From NCBI GenBank assembly GCA_900155495.1, contig FTLJ01000890.1, forward strand, positions 27,728 through 91,727: DNA of 64,000 nt. The letters run 5' to 3'. Shown piece by piece: positions 20,661-32,442 of this stretch. The notes beneath the pieces are model-generated. The model had not been told where the DNA came from. It was given only the letters and a program-made list of their open reading frames with translations, and ran no database searches. Every line of letters begins with the position of its first letter. Positions within the stretch are counted from its first letter, which is position 1. The position numbers and the translations under genes are program-made. Source of the stretch: Porogramme epimiltina. Taxonomy: Eukaryota > Basidiomycota > Agaricomycetes > Polyporales > Polyporaceae.

Positions 20661-23600
20661 TCAGAGGGGGATGCTCCCCTTCAACCGGAAGTCCCGGCTG
20701 CTCGCCCCGACCGAGAACGTGAACGCTCCGTCCGGTTTGCGCCACCCTTGCGCCACCACATCCCACACCGAGAGGTCATATCGCGACAGCGTGATAGTCA
20801 CCGTCTCGCTCTGCCCCGCGCCCAAAAGGACGTCCGCAAAGCCACGCAACACGCTCGGGGGTTCACCCGCGTCCGAGGGGAAGTGCAGATACAACTGCGG
20901 GATCTGTACACGATGTAAGTATCGTTGCGTTCGCGGTACGGTTGAGAGTGAAGAAGGGGCGCACCTCACCACCGGCAACACTCCCCGTGTTCTTCACCTC
21001 GAACGAGACTTCAAATACAGGCCGGTGCAGCCACAGCGCGGTAGAGCTGCCTTCGCCTGACGGGCCGGCCTTGCCCGCTGCCCAGTCTGTCTCGAGCGCG
21101 GCGAACGTTTTGTCCGATGGCTGGACCGCGCGGGCTTGGAGGTTTGAATAAGTGAAATTGGTGTAAGAGAGGCCGAATCCGAACTCGAAGCGCGGCTCGA
21201 TCTCATTCTGTTAAGTTGAGAGGTTAACATCAAGACCCAGGACATAAACCCTAGGAGACACGTACGGCGTCGAAGTGGCGGTAATCGATCTCGAGACCCT
21301 CCGTATAGTCGATCCTCAACACTTCTTCGCCCGTGCCGCCCGTGACGAGTTGTGCAGGATAGTCCTCCGGACGCTTTGCAATCGTGTACGGTAGACGACC
21401 GGATGGGTTCTTCGCACCGTAGAGGACGTCGACAATCGAGTTACCGGTCTCCTGCCCGGGGAGCGACGCCCACAGCACCGCCGTGACATTTGGGTTCTCG
21501 ATCCACGGCTCTAGGATTGCGGGTCCGACCGAGTGCACGACAACGATCGTGTTTGGGTTCGCACCCGCGACGGCGGTGATGAGGTCGTCCGCGTTGCCCC
21601 ATAGCGTCAAATTCTTCCTGTCGCCCTCGTTCCCGTCGAGACCAGGCACCGATTCCTCGCCCGAGTCCGCGTTGACAAAAACCAGCGCGACGTCGTTGCC
21701 GAACAACCCCACCGCAGCATCCGCCGCGCCCGCGATATCCCAGTTGTTGAGCCACCACGAGACGGTTGTACCGTCTTCACGCGCGCGAGCCTGGATCGCC
21801 TCGAGCGGTGTGATCAAATACGGAAGCATCGTCGACCCGGAACCCCAGCCCATCGTGAGTGTGCCGTCATCATTGACATGGTCATACAAAGGGTTGCTTG
21901 GGCTCCTTGGACCGTTTGGGCCGAATGTGGAGGGGCCAGAGTCATCCCCTGATGACGGCTGCACGTTAGCCAATTTGCTCAGTTGAAGTAGATCACTCCA
22001 CGCACCAATGATGATGATAGACTGGGGCGCCTTGAGGGGAAGTGCACCGGCGACGTTCTTCAGCAGGACTGTTCCAGCGGCACCTACTTCCCGGACAACC
22101 TTGTAGTGGTCGGCTTGGACATTGATATGCTTGAGGATGGTGGGGACGCCGCCGATGATGACCACCGGTTCACCTTCAGGGAAGTCCTTGTCCTGACCAA
22201 GGAAGTACCATGACGCGACAATGCGCTCTACCATGTCGTCCAGTCGGCTCTCAGGGATCGTCCCGTTCTGGACATAAGCGGTCAAGTTCGCGCCCCAATA
22301 ACCGCTGACTGGCTCGACACCACCACCCAAGTTGGCATTGCCTGGCATAGACATCTGCGACGCACATCAAAACGGTTCAACGCGAAAGCAAGGATAGATG
22401 CGCGAGCACTACTCACGTCAAGGCCGGCGATAGCAGAGATAGTAGAGTGCTGTGCGCCCCAGTCGGTCATCACGAAGCCTTGGAAGCCGAGCTCGCCCTT
22501 CAGTATTTGGTTCAGAGTTCGATCATCTTCGCAAGCCCATGTTGCGTTCACTTGATCTGCAACGAGACTGTCAGCCTTCGCAGACATATAAGAAGGAAGA
22601 CACGCACTGTAACTGCACATGACACTCGCAACCCCAGCCATCACAGACCGCATGAATGGGTGAAGATAGACCTCATGTTGCGTCCGGTCATCAACGTGAG
22701 ACGACTCTTGCGAGCGGAAGTGCTCCTGCTCGCTATTGCACATGATCACATCAGTATCCGCCCAGACGTTAGCTAGAGAAATGCAACTCACTTGTTGATG
22801 AAATGCTTCGCGCACGCTTGCGTACCACCCTGCTGCATTCCGAGTATCGTCTCGTATGCTGACTCCCCCGACAAGAACGGATCCGCTCCGAATCCCTCCC
22901 AGTTCCTCCCCCCTTGCGCGATACGGCCTATGTTCATCATCGGACCCAACGCTACGTTCACGCCCTTGCCCTTGAACTCCTCCCCGAGCGCTTTGCCCCG
23001 CGCCCTCAGCAGCGTCCGGTTCCACGTCGAAGCGACCGTGATGCCCGCCGGGAACGCGGTGATCAGGTCCGCAACGCGCACGCCGAGGGGCCCGTCGTCG
23101 AGACAGAGCCCAGGCCAGTCTTGCACTGCAGTGATGTTACCGACACAGTTGATGCGGGCTACGGTCGCACCCGTCACCGCCGCCACCTTGTCTTCAATCG
23201 ACCAAGACGCGGTGAGTTGCTTGGCCTTGGCATGTGCGTCTGCCCAGGTGGGTCCGAAGTCTGGGATGAGCCCCGAACCCGGAGACGGGGGAGACTCCGG
23301 GGACGTAGAGGGGTAGACACCAGGGATGGGAACGTCGGAAGGGACGGGGAAGGGGGAGAAGGTGTAAGAAGATATTGGGATGGTTATCAGGGCTAGAAAG
23401 CGATGATTAGCAGCGCGTTCACGTTAGAGATACGAGAGGTGTGCTAAACAACGGCACAACTGAATGCTCGGCATCTAGAGAGATCCCCCCAGCATAAGAT
23501 GCGCGCGGGGTGGATACCGATGCATTGAAGGGGAGAGGAAGCAAGGACAGAAAATTGTGGAGCCAAAGGCGGGTTTCGCCAAAGAAAGAGACTAGCTGAG

Positions 23601-23790
23601 TAACATCGGTAAATAACTCACTTGTCTCTGTTGCAGGACTGGTCAACGTCGTTGGAATTGTGGTGCTAGATGCAGCTGACGTTGGGGCAGATGTGACGGG
23701 CACACCCGAAGAGGCGGAATCCGATGCATAGATGGAGAGCGCGACGGCGAGAGTGCTCAAGGCAGCGATGCGTGCTCCGAAAACAGCCAT
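20661..23790 (-). CDS. Secreted GH3 beta-glucosidase, copy A
   Basis: The start is the ATG at 23790, followed by a signal peptide ([19 protein letters not shown]) and a Ser/Thr-rich linker. Exon 1 is 23622-23790 and exon 2 22792-23392, the same lengths (169 and 601 nt) as in copy C; the intron between them is about 230 nt, the rest are short. Motifs in order: [23 protein letters not shown] with the nucleophile Asp, AGLD-MSMPG across an intron, the NADSGEE...[10 protein letters not shown] region carrying the conserved acid/base Glu, SYTNF, and a C-terminal fibronectin III-like domain ending [10 protein letters not shown]. The expected length is about 850 aa, normal for a fungal GH3. It should hydrolyse cellobiose and other beta-glucosides outside the cell. 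It lies directly downstream of TF-A on the same strand. Confidence 0.94.
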
Positions 23791-23822
23791 GGGTACGAGG
23801 AGGTTGAGCTTGTCTTCGGTCC

Positions 23823-23830
23823 ATTTTATA
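23823..23830 (-). promoter_or_regulatory. TATA box of GH3-A
   Basis: On the minus strand the sequence reads TATAAAAT, 33-40 bp upstream of the ATG at 23790. Copy C has the same box at the same distance. Confidence 0.65.
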
Positions 23831-25127
23831 GGCTTGCCGGGAGTGCGTCATGGGATAAAACTGAGATGAAGTAAGACAGAGATGGCTGAAACAGAGAGCT
23901 GGAAACTCGGGAGCAAGGCGTAGACGACGAGATCGAGGTGGTGGTGTTAGTCATGTTGGACGAGGCGCTCTCGGAGCTGGCCCCGGGCCATACATATGTG
24001 CCACGCGGCTCTCTTCCTTCTCCCCCCTCTACGCGCGATCCTCGCCTATGTACCTTGATTCTGCCAAGTTTACTAGTAACACTCTCTGTTGTACCGCTGT
24101 AGTCTCTCATCTGTGACTCCCTCCGAATATGCATTCCCGTGATCGGGCCAAATGACTGGCTACGTACCACACCGAATCACATACGTTTCTACAACTTCTC
24201 GCTCAACTCCGCTGGCACCTTGTATTCTCTCGATGTCAGTGATATCCTTCAAAAATAATGAACTCCCGTCGCTCGGAACAATAGAGCGATAGAGTTTCTA
24301 TTTCACTCACGGCTCGCCACCATTTTGGATTTTGAGCTCGGTCCACTCTCCGAGCCGTCCTCTCATGCATCATGATCTTCCACCGCCACCGCTTCAATTA
24401 TACACAGGCTTCTCTTGCCCTTGCTACGCTTACCGTACGTGCCTTGTACTTTTCAATATCCTACCTTTCGTCCCCTACCGACCCTTTTCGCGTAACGGCG
24501 GCCACATGGTCTAGCATGACTAGCCTACTGTATATGCATATGTAACCTCGCGACCTCTCAGCGGAAGTCCTCTCCGGGTAGGCTCACCGTCTTTACGTGA
24601 GTGAATGCACCATAATGGTCTGGGTACATTTGAGCCCTACCAGTTCTGTGGGTACGTTAGGCGTTGCTGAATTGCAGTTATTGGTTAGCGCATGCTGATC
24701 ACAACGTTGGGTATTGGTAAGGCGCACCACAGTGAGGACCCATTATGACATGCTAGACTCTCCATATAAATGCCTCCAACATAATCACGTTATGGCCTCT
24801 ACATTGAAGTCGGTCATAGCACCATTACAACTCATCGCAAGGTTTCGAAGTTGGCAGCAGTACGCGATTATTTCAGCAACAGGATTAGAGTGGACTCGAA
24901 CAAGCACAAACCGGGTGGTTGTCCTTTCGGGACCTGGTCAATGGATGAAGCAACTGGAGGTTCGAGCTCATGAAAAAGTCGATGATTTGCCCAAGAATGT
25001 ATCCACTACACAATGCATCACTCCGCCTCTCTAATCTCCCATGGAACGGTAGTGTTCATGCTCCATATACTCAAGGCACAACGCGCGCCCACACACTCTA
25101 TACCTTCCCGTACCATCACTTCACCAG
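23831..25127. other. TF-A/GH3-A intergenic block, copy 1 of 3
   Basis: This segment resembles 32443-33750 (upstream of GH3-B) and, inverted, 43501-44815 (upstream of GH3-C). Conserved stretches include about 24150-24330 and 24680-24830. Protein-like reading frames in the three copies (for example NVSLDSARTLHSLNVSNT in copy 3) are interrupted by stops in the others, so it is treated as promoter and spacer DNA. Confidence 0.6.
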
Positions 25128-28100
25128 CTACCTATTCCCTTGAGGATCGCCGGCGAAACCGTCCCACTCGTTCCACCTACAAGGGGGCCCTCAGCTCACG
25201 AAAAGAAGCAACGCGACGTGACTTACTGGAACGTCCCTTGTTGCCCGCTCAACCATGTCGACATCATGTCGTTCACGAACATATAGTCCGGGAGCAGGCC
25301 GTCCATGTCCAGATACTGCTCCATCGACGCCGGCTGCACATGTCCTACATTCGCATCGGCCATCCCTGCAGACTCGCTCTGTGCATGCATCGGCTCGCCG
25401 TATGCCGTGGGCAGCATCAACGAACTTCCCGCGCCAAAGGCTTGTCCGCTTTCGACGAAGGTATGTGACATCAGCGACGTGGGATCGTAAGTCAATGTAG
25501 AGACGCACGTAAACCCTTGATATGGAAGCCGAGCGAGATCTTCAGTGCTGAGCGGAAGATGGATGCCAATGTCCGGTGCGGAAACCTGCATGCCCAGCGG
25601 TTGCGGAGCGTATAGCTGCCCCGCCATATGTCCAGATACGCCGAGCATAGCGCTCGTGGGTGCAGATGTAGCGTCGAAAGCTGGTGGCAGTTGGTCTGGA
25701 TGCGGCTCTGCAGAGCAGGATGGCGGTGTGCGCGCACGTGGCGAAGACGATTGCCCTGAGTCCATAAGGTCTGCTAGGAAGTTGCTGGTTGTCGTCGTCG
25801 TCGCAGAAAAGTTAGTGGAAATACACTTAGGTCGCATCGTCCGTAACCGGAAGCTCACCGTATGGGTTTTGCGATATTCATTCTAGTACCAGATGTAACG
25901 TCAGAACACTCATGAGCCGACGAATTTGCGTCAAACGTACTGTTCTGCCATCCCCTGAAGTATCTGTGCACATGTCACCACCAGTTGAGTGTCGCGATGA
26001 CGTCCGACGATCTGCCTCCCAGTACGGCGTTCACCCCAGATATTCATGACGACTATGAGGGCGGAGGTAAAGAGTGGACCCTACAACGACTTGTGAGGAC
26101 GTTGAATCTAACGTTTCAAGTTCCATGGAGAGCATACCATATTCCGGGGGTGTACCGAGCCCGTGCGACGGTACAAGACATCCATGACACGAATGCAAGA
26201 TCGTGCGGCATTGGTGCATATGGTGTGGGAGGGGAAGGGGCTCGGGGCCTGGGAGTTTGGTGTGAGAAACTGTCGGTGAACCTGGATTTGTTGCATGTAG
26301 TAGAACGCAAAAAGTGTAGCGGACTGTCCCAGGAAGAATGCGTCTGCGCGATCCGGATCCCAGCGAACTGGTGACCCAACCCTAAGTGTTAGAAGGGCGA
26401 AAGTGTCTAGGAGGTCGGAAGCTCACGATGTTCGGGGAGCGAGTCGACCCACTTGTTCAGGGAAGAGTCAAGCTCTGTCACGATCCGCAACTTCCACCCT
26501 TGCTCTCTTACGTCGCCCTGCACTGGGAAGGTGGGGGTGTTCAAGGCATACTACAAAGCTCACAACATTAGCATTGCACGACAGCACAAGGATACAAAGC
26601 CCTACGATTGTTCGATGTGTTTGCGTTGTGATTTGAGTGAGGCGAATGTAGCAGTTGAAGGCGGCTATTTTTGATGGTTTATCAGGAGGCTGTTTGAACA
26701 ACGGTTCCCCGTCGGAGGTAGTCCAGTATTCATCGTCACACTCTGTTGGAAGACTGATGTCGATGCTATAGTCTGGGTGAGCGAAGCGGGCCATGTTTGG
26801 AGGCAGGTTACGTACTCTTCGTCGTGGATTGATGGCGGTCTCCCGGCCCCAAAGGATGCGTACCAATCTGACACCACCAGAATCCTATGGGTAGAATAAG
26901 ACAAAGGAGCCAAAAACAGCATAGTTCACGCACCAGAAAGCACGTAGCCATAGTTCTTCCTCGAATGTGGGAATCGAACTATACATGTGTTTGCGATGGG
27001 CGCCGACATCGACCGCCGCTCGAATCCCCATCCCTATGATCGGCCATGCTGCCTGAGGGGCGCTCGTGCTTTGAAGGAAACTGCACATGAGCTACATATG
27101 TTACAAGATGAGCAACGGTTCACAAATATGTTTAGGGGAACCGCGCTACATACCGCATAGATCTGTAGATCATAGAGGCGGGCCGGCGCGAGAAGTAGCA
27201 TGCGCTTCGTCTGGACCTCCTTGAACCACTTCCAGCCACTTGATTCACGGTCGTCCGACGACTCTTCCAGAACGCGAGGATCGGACGAGGAGCGCGCACC
27301 GTTTGCACAAACGAGTAGTACAGTTGCGCCGAACCCACTATCGCGCAAGTGAAAACCTGATGCGATGGCTTCCTTGAACATTGGCTCGTGTAATAGTGGG
27401 AAGTCGTCATTGAGGTTGCGAAAGTATAGATCGACGAGAGCGTCACGCAGATCATCGGGTGGGAAGTTGCTGAAAAGGGGCATTGTGTCGTTCAATGTGG
27501 GCGGGACCCACTGGACAGTTATGATCACGATAAGGACGGACATGTACTCGAGACGTCATTACTTACCGGCTGTCGTATGCCTTCTCTAGGCCGCGGAGGA
27601 GGCAATTGTCCATGTCGTGCCTCTAAAGTCTGTTTCCGCAAATCTGCGACTGCGGTCATGAGGATGAGTGTACTGCATTTCCCATGGTATCGGTTTGCAG
27701 GTGTGTCTATGGAAAGTTTGCGTATGCCCTCCGAGATCCCTTCCACTGTCTCGTCGTGCTCTGCATCAGTAGCGGAAGTGTCATCCAGGGAATCCGCTAA
27801 GTTCACAGAAGTTAGAACGACGGCACTATTGGACGTATTGGAGCCGATGGCCTCACAGAAGTTCGCTGGACTGGGTCGGGATGAGCCTGGGCGGAGGGCT
27901 TGAATGTCAGATAGGTCTGAATCGGCTTCTATAATATCCGGGCGTTGCTGACGTGCGAGTGTGACTGGACGGAATCGTCATGCGTAAGAATGCGAACTTA
28001 CTTCGCTCAGAATCTTCTCTACACGTTCAAGGCGCTGCTCAAGGCTCTCGACGTAGCTGACGCAAACACCGTCAACGTAGTAAGACTTATGTAGTAAAGT

Positions 28101-28464
28101 ACACACCCTCTAGGATACGTGGTTTTCTATTGGGGGTGAGATGAGAGTCGCCACTCAGGCAGTCAAACGTCCCATACCTGCAGGGCGTCATGATAGGTGC
28201 ACTCAATGTTACGCGAAATGCACCGCGAACACTGCCCGCCGACCTTCTCGGGGCCGTCGCCTACAAGAGAGCCCGGTGAGACGGTGCATAGGAACGTAAT
28301 GGTACCGATATCTCCGTACATTTGACTGTAGAGCCCCACGTCAGCACAATACGGCCGGAGCACCGGTGTGTGGCGTACGCACTTTTCTTTTGGCGGCAAT
28401 GGTCACATGCGTGGTGCAGTTTGCGCTTCTTGCTGGATGCAGCGTCCTCCTTTCCAGCCGACAT
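25128..28464 (-). CDS. Zn2Cys6 fungal transcription factor, copy A (TF-A)
   Basis: The chosen start MSAGKEDAASSKKRKL (28464) matches the other two copies; an in-frame ATG also exists at 28497. A 6-nt microexon (28325-28320, TCAAAT) joins exon 1 to exon 3 and completes the zinc cluster ACDHCRQKKIKC-DGPEK...CSRCISRNIEC. A dimerisation coiled coil (SYVESLEQRLERVEKIL) follows, then the fungal-specific transcription factor domain: WVPPTLNDTMPLFSNFPP, ALVDLYFRNLNDDFPLLHEP, GRPPSIHDEE and FFLGQSATLFAFYYMQQIQ. The C-terminal quarter is Ser/Pro/Gln-rich with LDMDGLLPDYMF, probably an activation region. The frame appears to end at 25223, but CAGTAAGT there is a strong donor and a last exon WNEWDGFAGDPQGNR ends at 25128. 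It is a nuclear DNA-binding regulator; regulation of the adjacent GH3 gene is inferred from position. Confidence 0.92.
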
Positions 28465-29363
28465 GGTGGCTAGTGGAATGCTGGTACGTGTGGGCACTGG
28501 GCGACTGATGGAGTCAAGTCAGTGACTGCGACAGGGGCCCTCTACTATAAGAGAGGTTGCCGCAGTAGACTACACAGCCAAGGGGGTGGAATGTCGTGTA
28601 CCTCGGGCTGGCGGTGTGATGCACTCAATTGTGGAAGAGACAACTCGCCTTCCTCCACTGCCACAGGAGCTGCGGAGAACTCCGATAGGGGGTTCAGGAA
28701 ATGTGTGGCAACGAAGACATAATAATGGGCTGAGAGACGCACAATAGACGTATTACAATTCTGTTACAATTACGTAACCCCGCGGACCCCTGGCTGGTGA
28801 CCTGGCTGGCGATTGGCTGTGCGCGGTGTGCACAGCATTGGAACTCGTGGGAAGTCTTGGCGGAATCTCGGCAATGGGCACCGAGACGGATGAAGCTGAC
28901 CGTTTCACAAGCCCAAATCTCTGTTGAGTGCTCGTGCCAGACTCTTGAACCGCCCGCCTCTGGTGTTCTCATTCTCTATATGATGATGTTTCATATAGAA
29001 AATGCTACTATAGGACTTCATCGCTAGTTTGGACGCTCCATTCGCGAGATATGTGTGCCACGCCTGAGCTGGGGAGGAGGGCGAGAGCGATAGAGTGACT
29101 CTGCGACGCCATCTGGTGCCTACACTCTCAAGGTACGGCGAGGCTGATTGAGGGCGAAATCATGTTCAGCAGAATAAACGTAAATGAGACCGTAGGGGGT
29201 CAAACATATCATGACATCGTATCCTAAACGTGCAGCATCGAGCCCTACAGCAGGTACCTACGCCGCAGAATCGGGTTCCAAGTTTCGATATCACCAATCT
29301 ACCATCAGCGGTCGCCTTATCCAGCCGGTCAATCCCATATGCCTTTCTTATAATACACCATAG
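28465..29363. other. TF-A promoter and GH3-B 3' flank
   Basis: About 28745-29030 aligns with 39640-39860 (inverted) and 55545-55780, the upstream regions of the other two TF genes. The next part (29160-29363) is the 3' flank of GH3-B and resembles that of GH3-A. No coding region is supported. Confidence 0.6.
28770..28777. promoter_or_regulatory. Conserved TTACGTAA element upstream of TF-A
   Basis: The palindrome TTACGTAA sits inside TACAATTACGTAA, about 306 bp upstream of the TF-A start. The same 13-mer occurs about 320 and 313 bp upstream of TF-B and TF-C. TTACGTAA is a bZIP-type (Yap/PAR-like) half-site pair; the factor is not known. Confidence 0.5.
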
Positions 29364-32300
29364 TCAAAGGGGGATGCTCCCCTTCAATCGGAAGTCGCGG
29401 CTGCTCGCCCCGACCGAGAACGTGAATGCTCCATCGGGCTTCCGCCACCCTTGCGCTACCACATCCCACACCGAGAGGTCGTACCGCGACAGCGTGATAG
29501 TCACCGTCTCGCTCTGCCCCGCGCCCAGAAGGACGTCCGCAAAGCCACGGAGCACGCTCGGGGGTTCGCCCGCACTCGAGGGGAAGTGTAAGTACAGCTG
29601 CGGGATCTGTACGCGATGTGAGCGTTGTCGATCTTGTGGTAAGATCGAAAGTGAAGATGGGCGCACCTCACCACCGGCAACACTCCCTGTGTTCTTCACC
29701 TCGAACGAGACTTCAAATGCTGGCCGGTGTAGCCACACCGCGGTCGAACTGCCTTCACCAGACGGGCCAGCCTTGCCCGCTGCCCAGTCGGCCTCGAGTG
29801 CGGCGAACATTTTGTCCGCCTGGTGGAGCGCGTGGACATCGAGGTTCGAATAAGTGAAGTTGGTATACGAGAGGCCGAATCCGAACTCGAACCGCGGCTC
29901 GATGTTATTCTGCCAAGTTGAGAGATTAATATCAAGACCCAGGTCATAAACTGTAGAGGGCACGTACGGCGTCGAAGTGGCGGTAATCGATCTCGAGACC
30001 CTCCGTGTAGTCGATCCTCAGCACTTCGTTGCCCGTGCCGCCTGTGACAGGTTGTGCAGGATAGTCCTCCGGACGCTTTGCAATCGTGTACGGTAGCCGA
30101 CCGGATGGGTTCTTCGCACCGTAGAGGACGTCGACAACCGAGTTGCCCGTCTCCTGCCCAGGGAGCGACGCCCACAGCACTGCAGTCACGTTCGGGTTCT
30201 CGATCCACGGCTCTAGGATAGCGGGCCCGACAGAGTGTACGACGACAATCGTGTTTGGGTTCGCACCCGCGACGGCGGTGATGAGGTCGTCCGCGTTGCC
30301 CCACAGTGTGAGGTTCTTCCTGTCGCCCTCGTTCCCGTCGACACCAGGCGCCTCGTCCTCGCCGGAGTCTGCGTTGACGAAGACCAGCGCGACGTCGTTG
30401 CCGAACAACCCCGTCGCAGCGCTCGCAGCGCCCGCGGTGTCCCAATTGTTGAGCCACCACGAGACAGATGTGCTGTCTTCACGCGCGCGAGCCTGGATCG
30501 CCTCGAGCGGTGTGATCAGATACGGAAGCATCGTCGTGCCGGACCCCCAGCCCATCGTCAACGTGCCATCGTCAGCGAGGTGATCGAATAGTGGGCCATT
30601 TGGGCCGCTTGGGCCGTTTGCACCGAATATGGAGGGGCCGGAGTCGTCCCCTAGTGACGGCCACACGTGAGCGAATTTATTTAGCTGAGGTGGAATACCT
30701 CACGCACCAATGACGACGAGAGATCTGGGCGCCTTGAGGGGAAGTGCGCCAGCTACGTTCTTCAGGAGCACTGTTCCAGCGGCCCCAACTTCACGGACGA
30801 TCTTATAATGATCGGCTTGGACGTTGATATGCTCGACGATGATGGGGTTGCCGCCGACAATAACAACCGGTTCACCTCCAGGGAAGTCCTTGTCCTGACC
30901 AAGGAAGTACCATGACGCGACGATCCGCTCTACCATGTCGTCCAGCCGGCTCTCGGGGATCGTCCCATTCTGCACATAGGCGGTCAAGTTTGCGCCCCAA
31001 TAACCGGTAGCTAGCCCAACACCACCGAAGTTGGCATCTCCTGGCATAGACATCTGCGAGTCGGCTCGTTCAACGCGAAATCAAGGATAGACGCACAGGC
31101 ACTACTCACGTCAAGACCGGCGATAGCCGAGATCGTAGAGTGCTGTGCTCCCCAGTCCGTCGTCACGAAACCCTGGAAGCCGAGCTCGCCCTTCAGTATC
31201 TCGTTAAGCGTTCGGTCATCTTCGCAAGCCCATGTTGCATTGACCTGGTCTGCAATGCGACTGTCAGCCTTCGCAGAGATACAACAAGGAAGACGCGTAC
31301 TGTAACTGCACATGACGCTCGCGACCCCGGCCATCACAGACCGCATGAATGGGTGAAGATAGACCTCATGTTGCGTCCGGTCATCGACGTGAGACGACTC
31401 TTGTGTGCGGAAGTGCTCTTGCTCACTATTACACATCGCCCATCAGTATCCACTCGGACGTTAGCCAGAGCAATGCAACTCACTTGTTGATGAAATGCTT
31501 CGCGCACGCTTGCGTACCACCCTGCTGCATCCCGAGGATCGTCTCGTATGCTGACTCGCCCGACAAGAACGGATCCGCTCCGAATCCCTCCCAGTTCCTC
31601 CCCCCTTGCGCGATACGGCCTATGTTCATCATCGGACCCAGCGCAACGTTCACGCCCTTGCCCTTGAACTCCTCTCCCAGCGCTTTGCCCCGCGCCCTCA
31701 GCAGCGTCCGGTTCCATGTCGAAGCGACCGTGATGCCCGCCGGAAACGCAGTGACAAGGTCCGCAATCCGCACGCCGAGGGGCCCGTCGTCGAGACAGAG
31801 CCCAGGCCAGTCTTGCACGGCGGTGATGTTACCGATACAGTTGAGACGGGCTACGGTTGCACCCGTCACCGCTGACACCTTGTCTTCAACCGACCAGGAC
31901 GCGGTAAGTTGCTTGGCTTTAGCGTGCGCGTCTGCCCAGGCGGGTCCGAAGTCTGGGACGAGCCCCGAGCCGGGGGTCGGGGGAGACTCCGGGGAGGTAG
32001 AAGGGTAGACACCAGGGATGGGGACGTCGGAAGGAACGGGGAAGGGGGAGAATGTGTAGGAAGAGATTGGGATGGTAATCAGGGCTAGAAAGTAGTGATT
32101 AGCAGCGGGTCCGCAGAAGCATTAGGTAGGGGGGAGGAGATCAAAAATAGAAAGTGAAGCCAAGGGTGGCTTTCGCCAAAGAGACAAAGCATGTACATAA
32201 CATCGGCAAATAACTCACTGGTCTCCAATTCAAGACCGGAAGAAGTGGCCAACGTCGTTGGATTCACGGCGCTGGATGCAGCCGACGTTGGGACAGAGGT

Positions 32301-32402
32301 GATGGACACACCCGAAGACGAAGAGGTGGATTCAGAGGCATAGACGGAGAGCGCGAGGGCGAGAGTGCACAAGGCAGCAAGGCGTGCTTTGAGAACAGCC
32401 AT
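29364..32402 (-). CDS. Secreted GH3 beta-glucosidase, copy B
   Basis: Signal peptide [19 protein letters not shown], then a Ser/Thr linker. Same exon plan as copies A and C: donor after the linker (GAGACCA/GTGAGT), KHFIN-NEQEHF across an intron, [18 protein letters not shown] with the nucleophile Asp, [40 protein letters not shown] with the acid/base Glu, and the fibronectin III-like C-terminus ending [10 protein letters not shown]. No break was found. At the protein level it is closer to copy C than to A ([32 protein letters not shown]), so B and C share the more recent ancestor. It lacks an adjacent transcription factor; the upstream block is cut off near 33750. Extracellular beta-glucosidase. 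Confidence 0.93.
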
Positions 32403-32434
32403 GCCGACGAGGAGGTCGGGCTTGTCTTCTGAGC

Positions 32435-32442
32435 ATTTTATG
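32435..32442 (-). promoter_or_regulatory. Altered TATA box of GH3-B
   Basis: On the minus strand the position of the TATA box reads CATAAAAT, 33-40 bp upstream of the ATG, where copies A and C have TATAAAA. The first T is replaced by C. Confidence 0.45.

Noticed and set aside
21483..21986. Plus-strand frames repeated inside the GH3 genes (also 30143-30583)
   Set aside because: They repeat only because the GH3 genes are paralogues; they are antisense to the catalytic region.
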